A DNA stretch of 64,000 nt from Gymnogyps californianus. Lineage: Eukaryota > Chordata > Aves > Accipitriformes > Cathartidae. The stretch's first letter is position 1. Every line of letters begins with the position of its first letter. A program made the translations under genes and the position numbers. The stretch covers positions 25,017,001 to 25,081,000 of the forward strand of contig NC_059478.1 of NCBI RefSeq assembly GCF_018139145.2, given 5' to 3'. This document shows, piece by piece, positions 50,243 to 60,136 of the stretch. The notes under the pieces were generated by a model. It was not told the DNA's origin and did no database searches. It saw only the letters and a program-made list of their open reading frames with translations.

Positions 50243-50508
50243 CCGGGGCTCGCTGGGCCCTGCTGCCGCCTGTCGGTTGCCATGGGAACTTCCTCCTCTC
50301 GCGCCTCTCCCCGCCGGTTTCCTGGTGAACTTTCACCCTCTCGGCGGCGGGTCACATGACCGGGGCCAACATGGCGGCGGCCGCTGGGGGCTGATCGGCG
50401 GCGCCTGCCGGGCCGCGCCGTATCCGCCCGCATCCCGGGCCGCGCGGGGGGTCCGCCCCGGGGCCCGCCGCCCCGCTGCCCCGCCGGCCGCCCGCGGCGC
50501 CCGCGGCT
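50243..50508 (+). promoter_or_regulatory. RNF220: CpG-island promoter and 5' UTR of a short RNF220 transcript
   Basis: Very CpG-dense sequence directly downstream of the CCAAT array. It contains GTTGCCATGGGAAC at 50276-50289, one base from the RFX X-box consensus; GTCACATGAC at 50351-50360, an E-box of the USF/MITF type; and AACATGGCGGC at 50369-50379, matching the YY1 pattern. There is no TATA box, as is usual for CpG-island promoters. The distance from the last CCAAT box suggests initiation around 50300-50380. A small upstream frame (ATG at 50356 and, in frame, 50371; stop TGA 50392-50394) would lie in the 5' UTR if transcription starts early enough. The start site itself cannot be placed from sequence. 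Confidence 0.72.
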
Positions 50509-50553
50509 ATGCAGAGCGGCAGGAGGGGGCCCGGCGGCGGGGGCCGGGAAGAG
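50509..50553 (+). CDS. RNF220: Alternative first coding exon of a short RNF220 isoform
   Basis: An ATG at 50509 opens 15 codons, MQSGRRGPGGGGREE, ending before the donor gtgggt at 50554. The exon ends in phase 0, the phase in which the exon at 50731 is entered from 46345, so splicing gives ...GREE-TFLRVRANRQ without a frame change. An in-frame TGA at 50392 and the absence of any ATG between it and 50509 support this start. There is a G at -3 but a C at +4, so the context is moderate. The product would lack the N-terminal region and the first zinc-finger-like motif but keep the C2HC finger and, downstream, the RING. Short RNF220 isoforms are annotated in mammals as far as I recall. The alternative is that this is an untranslated first exon. 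Confidence 0.7.
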
Positions 50554-50730
50554 GTGGGTGCCGGGGGGGGGGGGACACACACAGGCCCGGGGCCGGTGCG
50601 TTGTCCCGGTGATGCGCGGGGCGGGGGGGCCGGGCCGGGCCTTGTTTACCGGCGGGGGGCGAGTTGTTTACATCCGTCGCCCGCGGGCCGGGGGCCCTGA
50701 CACTTCTCCGCTCTTGTCTCCTCTCTGCAG

Positions 50731-50773
50731 ACCTTCCTGCGGGTGCGAGCGAACCGGCAGACCCGGCTGAACG
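50731..50773 (+). CDS. RNF220: RNF220 internal exon, TFLRVRANRQTRLN (43 nt)
   Basis: A 43-nt exon after ctctctgcag and before gtgagt at 50774. It encodes TFLRVRANRQTRLN plus the first base (G) of an alanine codon finished by CT at 58854. The sequence is essentially identical to mammalian RNF220 as I remember it. It is arginine-rich and starts the basic segment that runs on as RIGKMKRRKQ, a possible nuclear localisation signal. It can be joined either to the long-isoform exon ending at 46345 or to the alternative first exon ending at 50553, both in phase 0. It lies within the CpG island. Confidence 0.95.
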
Positions 50774-52619
50774 GTGAGTGCGGCCCCGCGCGGCGCCCCG
50801 GGCTGCCCCCGCCCCGCCGGGCCTCCTCCCGCGCCTCCCCCTTCGCGGAAAACTTTCCAGAGTTGGGCCGAGTTGTGTGAACCCGCCCCCCCCCCCCGCC
50901 CCCGGCAGGCCGGGAGCCGCGACCTGCCGCGCCTGCGGCTGGTGGGGCGCAGGGTGTGTGGGGGTGAAACCCTCCACGTTCCTCCGTGGCTTCCTGCGGG
51001 AAGCGGGGCTCACCGCTGGGTTCCCACCAGCGAGTTTCTAAGTAGGCCCTGAATCCCGTATTTGCAACTGTGGGGCCAGGCTGCTGTGCTTTCACAGCTC
51101 ACATGGCAGAATCTTGCAGTAAACTTTTAAACCAGCAGTCTGAGCGTCCATGCATCTGACGTCATGTTTTGTTTTGGTTTTTTTCTCTCAAACCCACAGA
51201 TGCTGGTGCATTACTTTTATTCCTGTATTTCTGGGTGTTCCTAACAGCAAGTAAACAAATATTTCTAGCAAAAAATGCCTTGGTATTTAAAAAATAAATC
51301 AGAGGTCACTTTATTTCAGAGAGAGAAGGTCCCATCTCTATTTGTAAATCGGAAAAAAGTATACTTTTTTTTTTTGCTTGAGCTGAAGAAGTTGAAACTC
51401 TTTTCCCAAAGTTCAGAGAAGTCAGAACTTACCATTTAAATAGTAACAATATTCTGTCATCTGATTTTGTATTGCTTATAGCTGGTCTAATATGTACCAT
51501 TTAGTCAAAATTTGGTTGTTCAAGCTATCAGGAGGCTTGTTAATTTTGAGCTTCCTGCTGTGATAGTGTGAGATAACACCAGTGACATTGTGCTGATGCA
51601 GTTTAGAAGAAGATAGAGATACCTTAACAAAATAGCAAAAGGCTTTAGAGTGTACTGATAGCAAAATAGTTTGCTTGAATTTGAAGTACGACATGTTTAG
51701 CAGAGTCTTAAGCAAATAGAAGCATTATTAAGATACTGACCCTATATCTTTGATAAGTTATACATAACTGAATTCAGAGCTAGCTTGGAGATTTTTAAAT
51801 ATCAACCCAGAGGGCTAAAAACCTGTGAACTCTTGAAAGTCTGTTAAGTCATACAACAAAGAGATGAGTTGCCTCGCATCAGTTACAGGTGACTGCTGGC
51901 AGGTGTGCTCACATCTGTGCTCTGAGATGAGTGCAGTGAGCTGCCAGCATTGGCAGGTAGACCCTTTTCCTGACACAGAGGCTTCAGATGGCTGAAATGC
52001 ACTGAGGTATTGCTCTGCAGTGACTTGTTTTGTGTGACCGAGGTCTCTGGAGTCGGTGATGTCAAACTGTTTCTTTATTATTTTTGGATAGCTGGGGCTA
52101 AGCTCCCACCTTCCACCTTTTTTCAGGCCAACAATGTGCAGTTATCTTATTTTAAATTAAAAAAAAAAGTCTGAACCAGGCTTTTGAGGTTCTTGGTGTT
52201 GTGGAGTCCTGCAGTATGATTGAAAGCTCTTGATGACAGCGTGCTCTGCTGAACTGGCTCAGTATACTTTATGCTTTTGACTTTAGCCCAAAGTAGGGCT
52301 GCAGCACAATCTGTGTAGACTGCAATCTAGGAACTCCTCTTGGGCCCTGTTCTTGGATGTTTTTGTGAACCTGGGCTCATCTAAAGGGAGGTTGCTGCTT
52401 TTATACAGCGTTTGCGTTGGTTTTGCTGAACCTTCTACTTTTTTTGTATATACTTTTTGGGGTGCAGTGAGCAGAACTAACGGTCGTATTCCAAATGAGG
52501 ACATTTGGTTAATTTATATAGTGCCCTTATAACGCTGGTATTTCCTGTCCGTTCTGTTGTACACCCTAACAGTACTAGGTCCAGATGTTAGGGAGCTGGA
52601 TGCAGAAATACTAGCTGAA

Positions 52620-52700
52620 GTGCTTTGGCTTTGGGTCACAAAGAAGGTCAAACTAGATCAGAACTGGTTCCTCCCGACCTTAGCTTTTTGTGACTCTGAT
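52620..52700 (+). mobile_element. CR1-like LINE 3' end fragment
   Basis: The stretch has the features of the avian CR1 3' end: 'aaggtcaaactagatca' followed by 'ggttcctcccgacctta' and 'tttttgtgactctgat', compared from memory with 'gactagatgatctc...ggtcccttccgaccttaaa...tctgtgattctg'. It is truncated and diverged. No target duplication is visible. The element may extend upstream to about 52575. Confidence 0.6.
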
Positions 52701-55700
52701 TATTACTGTTCCCAGAACATACCTGTAGTGATGCCTGGTTCAGTCCTATGCTGTTAGATTAGTATCCAGCTGGACGGTTGGGTAGGTTATACTGCTCCTT
52801 TCTATGCACGTGACTTTATACTTGTGACCACTGAACTCGGCCTGCTTTCTTGTTTCCTCCTCCACATTTGTTTGCACTAAAATAACTTTGCGATATTCGT
52901 AAGCTTTGCCACATTATTGTTAAAGAGTTATTTAAGCAGTATTGCTCCAGATGGAGAACACCTGAGTGCTTTGGGGAAAAAAAATGCTTATTGGTCTATA
53001 TCTTGTGTTTTAATGAACTTCTAATCAATCATGCAACTTTATAGCTTGCTCTGTGAGAATGGTTTCCTTATCCCCGTTAGCTTACATTGACAGAAGTTAT
53101 GTAGGATTTGTCCAAAGATATCTGGCTTTTTGTTTCATATTCTTATTGACACACTGAAGAAACTTAGGATATAGAAAATGCAGTCTATCTGTCGAAGAAA
53201 AATTATTTCATTTGTTTTTATTACGTTTTAAGTGTACTTTTCAGTATTGTCGTAACCAGTTTATCTTGGTACCTCTGTCAAGCTTCTTACCAGCTGAGTT
53301 CCAGAATCGCTTCTGGAAACTCCTCCCGTAAAAAGGGGCCCGTGGTGTTTGCTCTTCTCCCACATAGTCCTTGACTCAGATCTCAGCTGCCCAGGCTTTT
53401 TGTGCCCAAGTCCTGTCAGATCTCCTCATTGTGTTCCATCCTGTTGTGGTCACTTGGGAAAGTGCAACAAGAGCTCAGGAAAGAGAAGGTAGAGAGGGAG
53501 ATGTCTTCTGTGAGCTGCTGTTGGCCTGGCTGCAACATGATTAAGTCCTGATAGTTACATGGTTCACGGGTACCTGATGGTCCAGAATTTTAATTTTGTA
53601 AGTCAAACCTTTGACTTAAATTGAACTGTAAGTAAGGTGAATGCATTTGCAAGCTCTGGAGCAGGAGATTAATGTTCTGTCTGTTAGGCTCTTGGTAGAG
53701 TGTTTGTATCTGAACTTCCCTGTCAGCCTCAGTGAGTTAATCCCGCACCTCTCCCCTGTGCTAAACTCACTTTGCAGAGGTTGTGTCCTTGTGAACCCAG
53801 GAGTATGAGGTGTTGATTCCTGACGAACCCATGTGATAAAGAAGGCATTTCTTTCATTTGCCTTATTTCCAGTGTTGCCAAACTGGAAACTTTAAGCCAC
53901 CCTGTAAATTGATGCTCATGGAGTTTAGCAGTGCAGAGCAGGTTAGGTAGTAATTCAAAATTAGAGGCACAAAGTTAGGGGTTAGTGTATCAGAAAGTGG
54001 ATTCAGCAGGTTAAATATGTGCCAGCCTTGGAGAATAGTGTCAGATTGAAGGTTGCTGAAAATCATCTGTGTGGAAGTTTCGCCATGCAAATGTGAAAGC
54101 CTCACTGAGACCCTTCTGTGAATTTGGCCCTTAATGTTCTCTCTCAGGCAGATAAGCAGCAAATTGTACATAAGGTCTGAAACAGATTCGTTCTTGACCA
54201 TCTGTTTTCTTGCTTTAGCTTGTTCTTGAAATGGCTTTTTGTGCTCTGCCATTGCTGCCTTTGTTCCCTTGGATCAGATGCTCTTGGATAAGTTGGTCAT
54301 CCACAGAAGCTTTTTGTGATAGGCCTGACAAAAATAGATATAACCGCTCCTCGAAACTCCCCTAGTAGATTTGCAGAGAGCAGGTGCTCGCTCTTGTGCT
54401 TGAACATCTTTGATTTCAAATTTAGGGGTATTTGCAAAGTTGACATTCTCAGTAGAGTTGTAAAACAGGTCCTTACAAAGCTCCTCTTGCACCTGCCTGA
54501 GAAGCTGATTCCTGTTTTGGTGGTGACCATAAGCCTGCCTCTCTGGGCACAGCCCCCGTGGAGGTGGTCACTGTGCAGTTTGTTATTGAACCACCACCAG
54601 CATGTTGTGTGCTTTTGTAGCTGATGGGTGGGGGAGGAATAAAGCTAGATGATTTTCACTGGAAAGGAGACAAAAATGTTTCCACTTAATTTGATTGGCC
54701 TGCCATTGCAGGAGCTGCTAATGATGTCTGCATGGGACTCGGGGGACCACTCAAACTGGTGGAGGGAATCATAAGAGACATTGCTAGTAACTTAATCATC
54801 TCCTTTGATGCTGTGGTAGAGGTTTGTGTACTGTCCACTGCTAGATGCTATGTAAGAGCACTTCTAAGGTAATTAGTGCCCTGTCCTGAAGGTGAATTTT
54901 TGCTTGGGGAGGGGAGTACCAGTGAAGACTAAAATCCATTAGCCTAGCAAAACTTCCTGAGAGAAAAGCTAGAGAATAATATGATCTTTAGGCATTAATA
55001 AGGTTTAGCTTTGATGGGGAGAGTCCATTGTGAGAAAAGATCCTCCGTCTCTTCTGCCTGTAAGGCAGCAGTGGTGGGCTGGCTCCTTCCCTCCACACCG
55101 GTGGGAACACAGGGGCCAGTGTATCCTCAAGAGTAGAGGCTTTGTCAAGTGCAATGTGGCCCTTCCTCTAGGGCAAGCAGCTTCTCACCTTGCATAGTCC
55201 CAAAAGACCCCATATTAGGAAAGGGAAGAGCAGCTCCCTTAGCCAGCACAGCTCCTAAGTTGTCAGAGACTGTAACTGAGATGCTGGCCATTGCAGAGGG
55301 TCCCAATACTTGCTCACCTCCATGTGCTACTTTCTCATTCATATGCTGTGGTGACTTAAACTCCCTGGGTGCCCGATGGTTTAGGGTAACCTGAGGGAGA
55401 ACATGCATGTGCAGCAGGAGTGGTGTGTAGGGTAATGTACGTCAGTTAAAAGTGAGGCCTCAAAGGTGCTGGAAGCCCTCTGATGGCCTAATAATAATTA
55501 TTAATGCTAATAAAAATTAGTGAACTCCTCACCTCCTGGCAGAAGGCTGGAATAATAACTGCAGAGTCATTGTTCAGTCAGAGATAAGAATGGGTCAGCC
55601 TTGTGCAAAAACCTCCTTCCCTGAGCTCCGTCCTCTTCTTGCATCCAGTCCTCCACTGGCTGCGTTTTTATCTTCCTGAATTACGAGAGGGAATGGCTGG

Positions 55701-58700
55701 TTGTTTTTTTTTTTTTTCCCCCCTCTCCCATGCTCCTGTGACAGGAGTGAGGGGGAGAGGGATTAGTGAGCTAATTAGAAATGATTGCATCTATCAACAC
55801 TAATTAACAATCCTGTGGTCTCACTTGCGTGTTCTTTTGAGCTGCTCCCCTTCGGGACAGCACCACAATCACCCTCTGCCTTTGGGGCCGCTCCGTCCCT
55901 TCTGTGCTGATTGGAAGTGATAGCCGGGCTGCATGTCGTGTCGGGTAGGGACAGCGCTGCTCGGGATGTGCTTTCTAGGCTGCGGCATTCCCTTTCGGTT
56001 TCTGCTGTCACCAGGGGCACCCTAGGCCTCCATGGGCACAACACTGCCGCTGCTAATGACCACAGAATGAAAATGGCAGGAGGATTTGTTTTCAACACCT
56101 CTCTCTTCCAGTGGCTTTTTCACTTGTGGCACTAGAACTTAAAGGGCTGCTTCTCGGTGGAACTAAATGAGCCAAGATAGGGGATGTCTGCTGAGTCTTG
56201 CGTGGAGCTGGAGCAGAGTGGGGTTCTGTTCCCAGCCCTGCACTAACATTTCAACAGCGGATCAGGTACTTGTTCTGGCAAAATGGACCCAAGAATTTAT
56301 CAATGCAAGATCTAAAACAAGTTGTCTTCCTTTTATCGCTGTTACAGTGCATGGACTGGAGGATGGCAGTAAAGAAGTTAAAAACACTAATAAACTTGCC
56401 AGGCAGACTGACTTAGCTGAATTGATTGGCCATGGGGAGTCCTACCAGAATAATTAAACTGCTCCTTCCCTACACTTCCCTGTTTAAAAACAGGATGAGG
56501 TGAGAGAAAGATGTGTCTGCGATCAGGATAGAGAAGGCTTTGTTCTTGTGTTTTTCTCAGGTCAGATAGGTGTTTACTGGAGAATGCTCAAGTCGTGTCT
56601 GATTCCAGCCTCCTTCTCTGTTTTGTGCTGGCTCTACAGAGCTAGTGAGGCAAGGAAAGAGCACCCTAAACTTATGCGAAAGAGCCATACTGGAGAATAT
56701 AGGTATTCACTAAACCATAACTTCAGAAGTCTCTTGTGCACTGAAGTGCAAACCAGAAAGAGCATGGCTTAACTCTGACTACTTCTGTAACAGGGCTGGA
56801 TGATGTTGAAGGGGGAGGAGGGATAGTGTTTTGAGGCTCAGGAAGGGGAGAGAAAACACAGAAGACATGTTGGGGGTCATTGTTTTATTTAAAAGTGGAA
56901 CATAATTCATCTGGGCACAATCAAATTAGCAATAACACTTCATGATGTTTGCTTCTGTATTGACTGGAAGTCAAGTGGTTTACCTTCTGGAGTAGAAGCT
57001 GACAGTATAGGTACAATAACAGATTTAAGCAGACAAATTAGAAGGGAAACTATTAAAATATCCCACTAGGAATACTGAAGTACCTGAAGTGTGTGGAGAG
57101 GCAGGTGGGCTGTGGAGCTGTCAGTGTGGTGTACCCAACACAAGAAAGGGTTGTGGAGCTTCAGCAAATAGAATTTAGACAAACGATGAAAGTGGTGTGT
57201 GTTTACTTGAGAGTCTCTGTTGTTCAAAGTGCCAGGTATTGAAACCACTCTTGTTTTGGTCTCAAGTTGCTGTCTCTTATTCTAGGAATGTCACATTTGC
57301 AAAATCCCTTTCATGATGCCAGGAGTGGAGATTTATTTTGCAGGGAGTTTTCCCACAAATCTGTCTCATTCAGTGAGGAAAAGCAATGCCTAGGGAATAA
57401 TTTGAAGCCTTCTTAATCCTGGAGTATCAGGGAGTGTAGGGGATGATGAATACTCCTAATTCTGGATTGTGGGAAAGCATATCTTAACCTAGAGTCCTGA
57501 GTCCAGGGAAGCCAACAAGAAAGCCTTGGAAGAGGCCTTTCAGGTCTGTCTTGGTGTGTTCAGCTGAAACTTTGTAATTCACTTGGTGATGTGCATACAC
57601 TAAATTGATGCACTTTAGAAAACAATTGACAGAAACTTTCCCATACCGTGGTCCTTCTCTTCCTGGCATTCCAGCAGCTTTCTCTAACTCGTTGGCTGCA
57701 GGGAGCTGTTGGTCCCACAGTATTCAGGCATGAAGGCTTTCAGAGCATGCTGCAGCGCTCAGAATGTCAGTAACGATTTCTGGCTAACACAGCTTTTTGG
57801 TGGTGTCATCTCTTATTATCACATGGGCTTTCCTTGGGCTTTTCCTTGTCTCTCATTCAGAATTTTGACCTTCCTTATTAATTAAACAGTGACTTTCCTG
57901 CAGCCAGTGATTGAGTTATTCAGTAATACCTGCCTAAAGCCATCATAATAAAGGACAGAAGTTCTTTTTAATGCAAATGATTTGGTTCCAGATGTTTTGA
58001 TCACATTAAATGAAGGCACAAATTAACCAGAGGTTGGATTAAGCAACAGGCTACCTTGGCTGCTTTTTCTCATCATCGTGATTCCTAACATGTTTGTTTC
58101 CCAGAGTGTGCCCTCAAGAAGGCAGTGTAGCCCCCAGTTTTCCTCTACATGAAAACAGTGAAATAAAAATAAGAGACACAGAAGCTATCTAGCATAGGTG
58201 CTGCGTTTTTCACAGCAAAGAACTTTCCTCTCCATAAATGTTACCTGCTACTAAGATGCTGCTCTGACTTGTTCGTGATGTTCTGGGAAGAAATTATTCA
58301 GGATGTACAGGAGACTCTGTGGTCCTGGAAGTGACTGTTATATACCTTGTCCAAGGCTTTTTGGGTGCTACATCATCCTTCTACGGTCTAAGCAAGTTCT
58401 TATGTAGGGAATAGATGTGTTAGTGGATGGATCTCGGACTTAGAACACAAAATCCAGAACAGGATTCAGTGGCTTGATCACTCAACTTTGAAAACAATTT
58501 CAAGCTTCCAAGAGAAAGTATTTAACTGTTTGAATAACTTACCTGGGGATGTGCGGCAGATATTCCCTCTCCTAGTTATTAAATCGTGAGTAGTTGCCTT
58601 TCTGAAATCAGGCTGTACTCAGCCACAGGTTACAGATTTATTCTGGAAAGTGCTAAGTAACAGTCTCTGTACTGTTCATGGAGGTCAGAATAGGAAGTTG

Positions 58701-58802
58701 CAACGGGATTTTCTGGTGTGAAATCTTACCATTTCTGCCAAGGGTTTATTATTTGGAGCTGAGCAAATAGAAGAGTGGATCTACAAACTTGACATGTCTT
58801 CC

Positions 58803-58840
58803 TTTTTTTTTTTTTTTTTTGTTTTGTTTTCTTTCCCTGG
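58803..58840 (+). repeat. T18 run in the splice-acceptor tract of the 58854 exon
   Basis: Eighteen T residues (58803-58820), then gttttgttttctttccctgg, ending 13 bases before the exon. It serves as an extended polypyrimidine tract and is also prone to length variation. Confidence 0.85.
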
Positions 58841-58853
58841 TTTCTCCATGCAG

Positions 58854-58975
58854 CTCGGATTGGAAAAATGAAACGGAGGAAGCAAGACGAAGGGCAGGTA
58901 TGTCCCCTCTGCAGCCGACCTCTGTCAGGATCCGAGGAGGAGATGAGTAGGCATGTGGAACAATGCCTTGCAAAG
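58854..58975 (+). CDS. RNF220: RNF220 exon with C2HC zinc finger and an internal alternative donor
   Basis: The exon starts after ccatgcag (58846-58853); its first two bases finish the alanine codon from 50773. It encodes RIGKMKRRKQDEGQ and then VCPLCSRPLSGS leading to a C-x2-C-x13-H-x3-C finger ending CLAK, and stops before gtagag at 58976. A second donor, CAG|gtatgt, lies inside at 58897/58898 in the same phase. Using it would give a 44-nt exon and delete exactly 26 residues, the whole finger. Both forms agree with RNF220 sequences I remember with and without the finger. The basic KMKRRKQ run is a likely nuclear localisation signal. The finger may take part in substrate or partner binding; its role is not shown here. 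Confidence 0.95.
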
Positions 58976-60003
58976 GTAGAGGCGCAGCAGAATCGCCAGC
59001 TGCCATTCCCTTCTCCCTACTCCCAGCTTTGTCTGCAGTTGACCTAACATGGGGCAAAAACTAACATTGCTGAGCTTGCAGGCAATGCTAACTGTCTCCC
59101 TAAGATCTGTAGTTACTTTTCTTTGTCTTGGAAGATGGATTCTTCCGGATTTTTCTCCTGTCTTGCATTATAACTTTTTTACTTCATGCACCCTTTCGCT
59201 GTTATTGAAGTCTAAGTTGAAGACTGTAAAGGTAGAGCTATTGAAGTTTATGAATCCTTTTGTAGGACTTCATGCTTCCTGTGTAGCACAGCAGGAGGAG
59301 TTCTTTCTGATATCTGCCTTTGACAACATCAGAATTATTTTTTGTTGGGTTCTTTTGTAACAGACTGGTATTTGTAAATGTTGCATGACCATCTTACTCC
59401 AGGAAGTGCATTTGAGCAGAACCGTTCTCTTGCTGTTCATCCCAAAGACAGCAAGGAAGAAGGAGGAACAAGCCCTAGGGGAGGGAGAGAGTTGTGTCAT
59501 AGGGCTTTCTGTGCTTGTTTCTCAGGAAAAGCCCACAATAGAGAAGATAATAAATTCATTCTTGTTGCCTCAAGAGGTGCATGGTGTAGAGAGGTGTTTT
59601 TTGATCAGTGTGCCCCAGAAAATACGCTCTAGGAGAACATTCCTTCTGGGGGTCAAAGGAATCTGTGGTTTACATGATAGGGGAATTGTGCATGCAAGGC
59701 AGGGGAATGCATGTTGAAATGCACATCAGCATTGTTGTAGGAACCAGAGTTTAAATTTCCATGTGTAAAAATGATGAACCTTGCTACTTGTTTTGATCTT
59801 AAGGCTGTCAAGTTCTTCCAGCACCCATTTACTTCTAGATTTAGATCACTGGGAATGAGGGCGGGAGTAGATGCTGCTGTCTGCTCTATACTTAGCTTTC
59901 CTGGGAACAGTCCAGCTTTTCTTCTCCATCCCACCATGAGTTATTAACCCCAAAGAGCTATTTCGTGCATCTCAACGCTCTGCCCCTGCTTTACCCTGTG
60001 CAG
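58976..60003 (+). other. RNF220: RNF220 intron (1.0 kb)
   Basis: A short intron from gtagag (58976) to ccctgtgcag (59994-60003). It is AT-rich with no repeat or gene. Its donor is weaker than the alternative donor 78 bases upstream, which matters for isoform choice. Confidence 0.9.
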
Positions 60004-60136
60004 AGAGAAGGTTCATGCATGACTGAGGATGACTCTGTGGACATCGAGAACGAGAACGGCAACCGCTTTGAAGAGTACGAATGGTGCGGGCAGAAGAGGA
60101 TACGGGCTACTACTCTCCTGGAGGGAGGATTTCGAG
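60004..60136 (+). CDS. RNF220: RNF220 internal exon, EEYEWCGQKRIRAT segment
   Basis: This exon starts after ctgtgcag and ends before gtgcgc at 60137. It is 133 nt: 44 codons plus one base (G). It encodes REGSCMTEDDSVDIENEN, then NRFEEYEWCGQKRIRATTLLEGGFR, a very characteristic RNF220 segment that belongs to the family's conserved central domain. The first part is acidic, the second mixed aromatic and basic. It is entered in phase 0, so it can follow either the long or the short form of the preceding exon. The donor gtgcgc is less canonical than the others in this gene. The exon that should follow in RNF220 (a GSGFIMCSGKEN-type start, from memory) was not found before the window ends. Confidence 0.95.

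Larger units (their letters stand above)
46346..50730 (+). other. RNF220: RNF220 intron (4.4 kb) containing an internal promoter
   Basis: The intron runs from gtaagc at 46346 to ctctctgcag at 50721-50730. Its first 3 kb (46350-49500) is mixed sequence with no gene, repeat family or strong motif cluster that I can support. The last 1.2 kb becomes GC- and CpG-rich and holds the 42-bp CCAAT-box array, the candidate promoter and an alternative first exon, each annotated separately. Confidence 0.85.
50774..58853 (+). other. RNF220: RNF220 intron (8.1 kb)
   Basis: The intron runs from gtgagt at 50774 to ctccatgcag at 58844-58853. The first 200 bases are still GC-rich, with a C12 run at 50886-50897. 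From about 51.1 kb the sequence becomes clearly AT-richer than the upstream introns. A CR1-like fragment lies at 52620-52700. The rest (51100-52550, 52700-58780) is plain intronic sequence with short chance frames. I recognise no gene, RNA or strong motif cluster in it. Confidence 0.85.

Noticed and set aside
49573..50580. Open frames on both strands with 14-residue peptide repeats across the CCAAT array
   Set aside because: The repeat period is mostly 42, a multiple of three, so frames stay open over copies by arithmetic. The 40- and 41-base intervals break the register, and nothing suggests translation.
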